NCBI GenBank assembly: GCA_963802215.1
Contig: CAWDHQ010000001.1
Span: forward strand, 620,001-684,000
Direction of reading: 5' to 3'
Length of the DNA stretch: 64,000 nt
DNA from: SHZI01 sp963802215
GTDB lineage: Bacteria > Pseudomonadota > Gammaproteobacteria > Steroidobacterales > GCA-2729495
The translations under genes were made by a program, and so were the position numbers. The notes under the pieces are model-generated. The model was given only the letters and a program-made list of their open reading frames with translations. It did no database searches and was not told the origin of the DNA. Shown here in pieces: positions 60,594-64,000 of the stretch. Numbering within the stretch: position 1 is the stretch's first letter; every line of letters begins with the position of its first letter.

Positions 60594-62681
60594 GTGGTGA
60601 ATAACAGGACTTTGACCGCTGCCGTGGCGGCTTCGCTGGGAGTTTCTGTCGGTGCAACAGGAGATGCGGACGCCGCCGTCTTCAGCGCCCAGCTGACCCA
60701 GGTCCTGGTGTACGGCAACCAGTCGACGGGGGGCTCGTCCGGCAACCTCACGTCGTCCACCGCCACCTTCACTTACGACGACGTCACCAATCTGCTCACC
60801 CAGACCGGCGGCACCTACAACATGCGCCAGACCACGGCGCCCACCAGCACCCTGTTCCGGACCATCATCACGGGCCTGGTGATCGGCAACGCCTCGCCCG
60901 CGTCGGCCATCACCTTCGCCTGCACCGAGGGCAACTTCGGCGGCGGCGTGGGCGCCAGCATCTGCGGCAACTACTCCTTCGGTGGCAACTTCGCCAACGA
61001 ATCGACCACCAGCTGGGGCCCGGGCATCGCGGTCAGCCGGACTATCGGCGGCGACGACGTCGCGCTGGGCGCCCAGCAGAGCATCGCCACCCTGGACACC
61101 ATGGCGGAGCTGAGCTTCGCCGGTAACACCCTGGTGCTCACGAACAAGACCTGCACCGGTCCCTGCACCACGACGGTGAGCGGCTTCAACAACGGCCAGC
61201 AGTGGACCCTGACCACCACGCCGCTGGGCCCCAACGACGACACGGCGGACGCCGAGTCCGGCCAGCAGGTCTCGATCGCCGTGCTGGCCAACGACACGGG
61301 CCTCGCGGACCCGGTCACGGTCACCATCGACGTCGCACCGGACCAGGGCGGTACGGCCACGGTGGTAGGTTCGCCGGGCGCGGCGGCGGGCGTCACCATC
61401 AACTACACCTCGACGCCCGGCTTCTCCGGCGACGAGACCTTCACCTACCGGGTGGTGGGCGGCAGTGCCAATGACACCGCCGTCGTGACCGTGACCGTGG
61501 GAGACACGGTGCCCACCGCCATCACCTTCACCAGCCAGACCGGGGTCGCGCTCAGCACGCCGATCACCTCCGCCACCGCCACCATCGGCGGCATCTCCAC
61601 GGCGGTGCCGATCTCGGTGAGCGCCGGCAGCGAGTACTCCATCGACGGCGCAGCCTTCACGGCCGCCGCGGGCACGGTCCAGAACAACCAGGACGTGGCC
61701 GTGCGGCACACCAGCGCCGCCACGCCGGGCACGGACACCGTGACCACCCTCACCGTCGGCGGCTTCAGTACCGTGCAGGGCACCTTTACCAGCACCACTA
61801 CACTAGTGACCGACACGACTCCCGATGCTTTCGCCTTCGTTGACCAGACGGGTGTGGCACCGACCAGCCTCATCACGTCGGCGCCGGTCCCCATCACTGG
61901 TATCAACATTGCTGCGCCGATCTCGGTCTCGGGCGGCGAGTATTCGATCAACGGCGGGGCTTTCACGAGCGCGGCAGGCACGATCAGCAACGGCAATACC
62001 GTGCGAGCCCGGCATACCAGTTCAGACGCGCCGGGCACGGCGGTGGACACGGTGCTGAACGTGGGCGGCGTGACCGACACCTTCACCAGCACCACGCTCC
62101 AATACGCCATCGACGACGCGGTGACTACCGGCATGAATCAACCGGTGGAGATCGACATCCTGCAGAATGACGTCGGCCTACTGCCCACCGTGTTCGTGGG
62201 TATCTGGATCGACCCGTTGCACGGTACCGCGTCAGTCAGCCCGGTACCCGCGTCCCCGTCCGTCATTCGGATTACCTACACGCCAAACCCGGGCTATTTC
62301 GGCCCGGACTCCTTCGAATACTGGGTCGAGAGTGGCCTGGTCGTGGACTACGCAGTGGCGAATATCACCGTGACCAACCCGGACACCGACGGGGACGGCG
62401 TGCTGAACACCGTGGACAACTGCAGCCTGCTGCCCAACCCGAGCCAGTGCGACTCCGACGGTGACGGCTACGGCAACCGCTGCGATGGCGATTTTACGGG
62501 CAATGGGGCCACCAACGCCCAGGACACGGTGGTCTTCCGCCAGCAACTCGGAAAGCCGAGCGTCGGCCCGACATACGACCGTGCGGATCTCAACTGCAAC
62601 GGCGCCGTGAATGCCCAGGACACCGCACTGTTCAGGCAGCTGCTCGGTAAGCCACCAGGGCCGTCGGGGTTGGTGCCGTAA
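60594..62681 (+). CDS. Secreted Ig-like protein with C-terminal dockerin (dockerin protein 2)
   Basis: 695 residues; two adjacent GTG codons (60594, 60597) with GGGGGA upstream are the possible starts. Signal peptide about 1-27 (ending GDADA). The head, about 28-205, is unrelated to that of dockerin protein 1 (VFSAQLTQVLVYGNQSTGG...). From residue 206 the tail is shared: Ig-like domain, two beta repeats (304-402 and 403-501; the second, DTTPDAFAFVDQTGVAP, is extra), a second Ig-like domain (502-597), DTDGDGVLNTVDNC, and a dockerin at 633-695 with both loops intact. Lacks a membrane anchor. Likely a second ligand for the cohesin protein. Confidence 0.88.
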   Translation: MVNNRTLTAAVAASLGVSVGATGDADAAVFSAQLTQVLVYGNQSTGGSSGNLTSSTATFTYDDVTNLLTQTGGTYNMRQTTAPTSTLFRTIITGLVIGNASPASAITFACTEGNFGGGVGASICGNYSFGGNFANESTTSWGPGIAVSRTIGGDDVALGAQQSIATLDTMAELSFAGNTLVLTNKTCTGPCTTTVSGFNNGQQWTLTTTPLGPNDDTADAESGQQVSIAVLANDTGLADPVTVTIDVAPDQGGTATVVGSPGAAAGVTINYTSTPGFSGDETFTYRVVGGSANDTAVVTVTVGDTVPTAITFTSQTGVALSTPITSATATIGGISTAVPISVSAGSEYSIDGAAFTAAAGTVQNNQDVAVRHTSAATPGTDTVTTLTVGGFSTVQGTFTSTTTLVTDTTPDAFAFVDQTGVAPTSLITSAPVPITGINIAAPISVSGGEYSINGGAFTSAAGTISNGNTVRARHTSSDAPGTAVDTVLNVGGVTDTFTSTTLQYAIDDAVTTGMNQPVEIDILQNDVGLLPTVFVGIWIDPLHGTASVSPVPASPSVIRITYTPNPGYFGPDSFEYWVESGLVVDYAVANITVTNPDTDGDGVLNTVDNCSLLPNPSQCDSDGDGYGNRCDGDFTGNGATNAQDTVVFRQQLGKPSVGPTYDRADLNCNGAVNAQDTALFRQLLGKPPGPSGLVP
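61209..62681 (+). repeat. Duplicated tail, copy B
   Basis: Repeat of 58166-59341 with a 297-bp addition, about 61801-62096, encoding one more beta repeat that itself resembles the preceding one. The added unit has diverged more than the flanking copies, so it is not a fresh tandem duplication. Confidence 0.9.
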
Positions 62682-62703
62682 TTACTGAAACCCTTGCCGT
62701 GCT

Positions 62704-62792
62704 TGGTGCCCAGGGCCGGACTTGAACCGGCACGCCCTGTTAGGGGCAACGGATTTTAAGTCCGCAGCGTCTACCAGTTTCGCCACCCGGGC
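62704..62792 (-). tRNA. tRNA-Leu (anticodon TAA)
   Basis: Read on the minus strand it starts GCCCGGGTGGCG and closes with CCTGGGC-A-CCA; the acceptor stem pairs fully, with one G-T. The anticodon loop holds CTTAAAA, and a long variable arm typical of tRNA-Leu follows. CCA is encoded (62704-62706). The T arm GGTTCAAGTCC is canonical. Confidence 0.96.
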
Positions 62793-62822
62793 CAGGCAGC
62801 ATTGTAGGCGGATGAGCGGGAG

Positions 62823-62896
62823 TGGAGGCTAGGGTCGGAATCGAACCGGCGTACACGGCTTTGCAGGCCGCTGCATGACCACTCTGCCACCTAGCC
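62823..62896 (-). tRNA. tRNA-Cys (anticodon GCA)
   Basis: Minus strand, starting GGCTAGGTGGCAGAGTGG and ending CCTAGCC-T-CCA. The anticodon stem-loop is GGCCTGCAAAGCC with GCA. CCA is encoded. It lies 30 bp upstream of tRNA-Leu in transcription order. Confidence 0.96.
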
Positions 62897-62950
62897 GCTG
62901 TAGTGGCCTCGCTGGGCGACGTCGCACGACGTCCGTTCGGAGGCAGAATC

Positions 62951-63026
62951 TGGAGCGGGAAAGCGGGCTCGAACCGCCGACCTGTACCTTGGCAAGGTAC
63001 CGCTCTACCAACTGAGCTATTCCCGC
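62951..63026 (-). tRNA. tRNA-Gly (anticodon GCC)
   Basis: Minus strand, starting GCGGGAATAGCTCAGTTGG and ending TTCCCGC-T-CCA. The anticodon loop is CTTGCCAAG, with GCC. CCA is encoded. It is first of Gly-Cys-Leu, located 39 bp after pgsA, the order found in E. coli (glyW-cysT-leuZ). Confidence 0.97.
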
Positions 63027-63065
63027 TTACAAGAACTGCATATGCTACCGGGCGGCGCTGCCGTG

Positions 63066-63641
63066 TCAAGAAACGGACGCACCTTCCCGTCGATCCGGCC
63101 ACGCAGCACGGATGTAGCCGATCATGGACCAGATGGTGAGTCCGGCCGCCAGGATCAGGAAAACCACCCCGATTTCATACATGGGCAGCCCGAGAAGCGG
63201 CTGTTCGAAGAGCATGCAGCACAGCCCCGTCATCTGGGTGATCGTCTTCAGTTTCCCGTAGCCCGATACGACGACCCGGTGCCGGTTGCCGAGCTCGGCC
63301 ATCCATTCCCGCAGGGCGGAAACCGCGATCTCCCGCCCGATGATGATGGCCGCAAGGGCCGCGATGACGACCCGCGGGTCGGACTGGACCAGGAGGATCA
63401 GTGCCGTCGACACGATCATCTTGTCCGCCACCGGGTCGAGAAATGCCCCGAACTGGGACGTTTGCTGCAGGCGCCGCGCCACATAGCCGTCGAGCCAGTC
63501 CGTGATCGCGGCCAGTAGAAAGACTATGGCCGCCGCGGGCCGGGCCCAGGGCGATGCCCAGTAGAACACGATGGCCACGAGCGGTATGGCCGCTATTCGG
63601 AACCAGGTGAGCGAGGTCGCGATGTTGAACTGGGGATACAC
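63066..63641 (-). CDS. pgsA: Phosphatidylglycerophosphate synthase
   Basis: 191 residues, GTG start. The CDP-alcohol phosphotransferase signature is complete: DWLDGYVARRLQQTSQFG then AFLDPVADK, giving D-x2-DG-x2-AR-x8-G-x3-D-x3-D. NIATSLTWFRIAAIPLVAIVFYW at the start and IIGREIAVSALREWMAELG in the middle are typical of PgsA. It makes phosphatidylglycerol phosphate from CDP-diacylglycerol and glycerol-3-phosphate in the inner membrane. It follows uvrC on the same strand. Confidence 0.96.
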   Translation of the reverse strand: MYPQFNIATSLTWFRIAAIPLVAIVFYWASPWARPAAAIVFLLAAITDWLDGYVARRLQQTSQFGAFLDPVADKMIVSTALILLVQSDPRVVIAALAAIIIGREIAVSALREWMAELGNRHRVVVSGYGKLKTITQMTGLCCMLFEQPLLGLPMYEIGVVFLILAAGLTIWSMIGYIRAAWPDRREGASVS

Positions 63642-63696
63642 GCCTGCATTCTAGCCCGTCCGGTCGCCGTGCGCGGCTTGCCGCGCGGACCGGATC

Positions 63697-64000
63697 TCAG
63701 GGTTGGGCACCGTGGAGGTGGTCATAGATCCGCTGCGCGAGCGCCCGGCTGATGCCATGCACCTTGGCCAGGTCCGCCACCCCTGCCTGACGGATGCCCT
63801 GCAGGCCACCGAACTGCCGAAGGAGCAAGCGCCGCCGCTGGGGCCCCAGGCCGTCGATAGATTCCAGTGTCGACGTCACCCTGGCCCTGGAGCGGCGCTG
63901 GCGATGCCCGGTAATGGCGAAACGGTGGGCCTCGTCCCGGATCTGCTGGACCAGCAACAGCGCCGGTGAGCCGGGCGGCAACGTGCGGGTCACGGCGTCG
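63697..64000 (-). CDS. uvrC: Excinuclease ABC subunit C, 3' part only
   Basis: The frame continues past the window edge (Asp-Ala precede the GTG at 63993 and no stop intervenes), so only the last 101 or so codons are present. PPGSPALLLVQQIRDEAHRFAITGHR is the end of the RNase-H-like nuclease domain, and LESIDGLGPQRRRLLLRQFGG plus VHGISRALAQRIYDHLH form the double helix-hairpin-helix. UvrC makes the two incisions in nucleotide excision repair. Confidence 0.97.
   Translation of the reverse strand, partial: DAVTRTLPPGSPALLLVQQIRDEAHRFAITGHRQRRSRARVTSTLESIDGLGPQRRRLLLRQFGGLQGIRQAGVADLAKVHGISRALAQRIYDHLHGAQP

Noticed and set aside
62704..63026. tRNA cluster as an integration site of a mobile element
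   Set aside because: All three tRNA genes are complete, no integrase is nearby, and no repeated tRNA 3' end is seen in the window.
1..64000. CRISPR arrays, transposases, phage genes
   Set aside because: No regularly spaced short repeats and no transposase, integrase or phage structural gene were recognised.

Overview
The window is GC-rich, densely coded DNA from a chromosome that looks gammaproteobacterial. The markers are fabG-acpP-fabF-pabB-pabC-mltG-tmk-holB-pilZ in that order, a complete System I cytochrome c maturation operon, a block of type II secretion (T2SS) pseudopilin genes, and the uvrC-pgsA-tRNA(Gly)-tRNA(Cys)-tRNA(Leu) arrangement familiar from Escherichia and its relatives. 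I cannot fix genus or family. No phage, insertion sequence, integrase or CRISPR array is visible.

Region by region. 1-12.2 kb: catabolic genes. These are a decayed FAH-family protein, an O-methyltransferase, a VOC protein, a CaiB-type CoA transferase, an HMG-CoA-lyase-like aldolase, a HyuA/HyuB (hydantoinase/acetone-carboxylase-like) pair, an IclR regulator, an SDR and an aldehyde dehydrogenase. 12.3-21.3 kb: a peroxiredoxin, membrane proteins, etfBA, a sulfurtransferase, an MFS carrier and an AlaA-like aminotransferase. 21.3-27.4 kb: an AddB-like nuclease and AddA-like helicase-nuclease. 27.3-33.7 kb: gspGHIJKLMN on the minus strand, with a divergent rhombosortase-like protease. 33.7-41.4 kb: fatty acid synthesis, folate precursor, cell wall and replication genes. 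41.4-48.5 kb: a cNMP-binding/rhodanese protein, a FadJ-like beta-oxidation enzyme, a divergent EEP-phosphodiesterase/TIR-like pair, a ferredoxin-NADP reductase, a GlpQ-like enzyme and a lipocalin. 48.6-55.5 kb: ccmABCDEFGHI. 55.8-62.7 kb: the unusual region. 62.7-64 kb: three tRNA genes, pgsA and the 3' end of uvrC.

The most unusual content is at 55.8-62.7 kb. Two secreted, Ig-like multidomain proteins end in a thrombospondin-3-like calcium repeat and a full two-loop dockerin domain. They flank a small secreted protein that looks like a cohesin domain followed by a proline linker and a VPLPA-type CTERM sorting tail. This reads as a self-contained, non-cellulosomal cohesin-dockerin surface system: an anchored receptor and two ligands that share a nearly identical tail but carry different N-terminal heads. 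All three genes are preceded by the same ungapped 82-bp element, with a CACCC-ATTT-GGGTG dyad and an ATACT -10-like box at identical spacing. The geometry puts the dyad near -42.5, as expected for a class II (for example LuxR/FixJ-type) activator. Just upstream lies an FHA protein fused to an ExeA-like ATPase domain that has lost its Walker A motif. The T2SS genes and the rhombosortase elsewhere in the window fit a cell that invests in protein export and surface anchoring. The functional link between them and the trio is inference.
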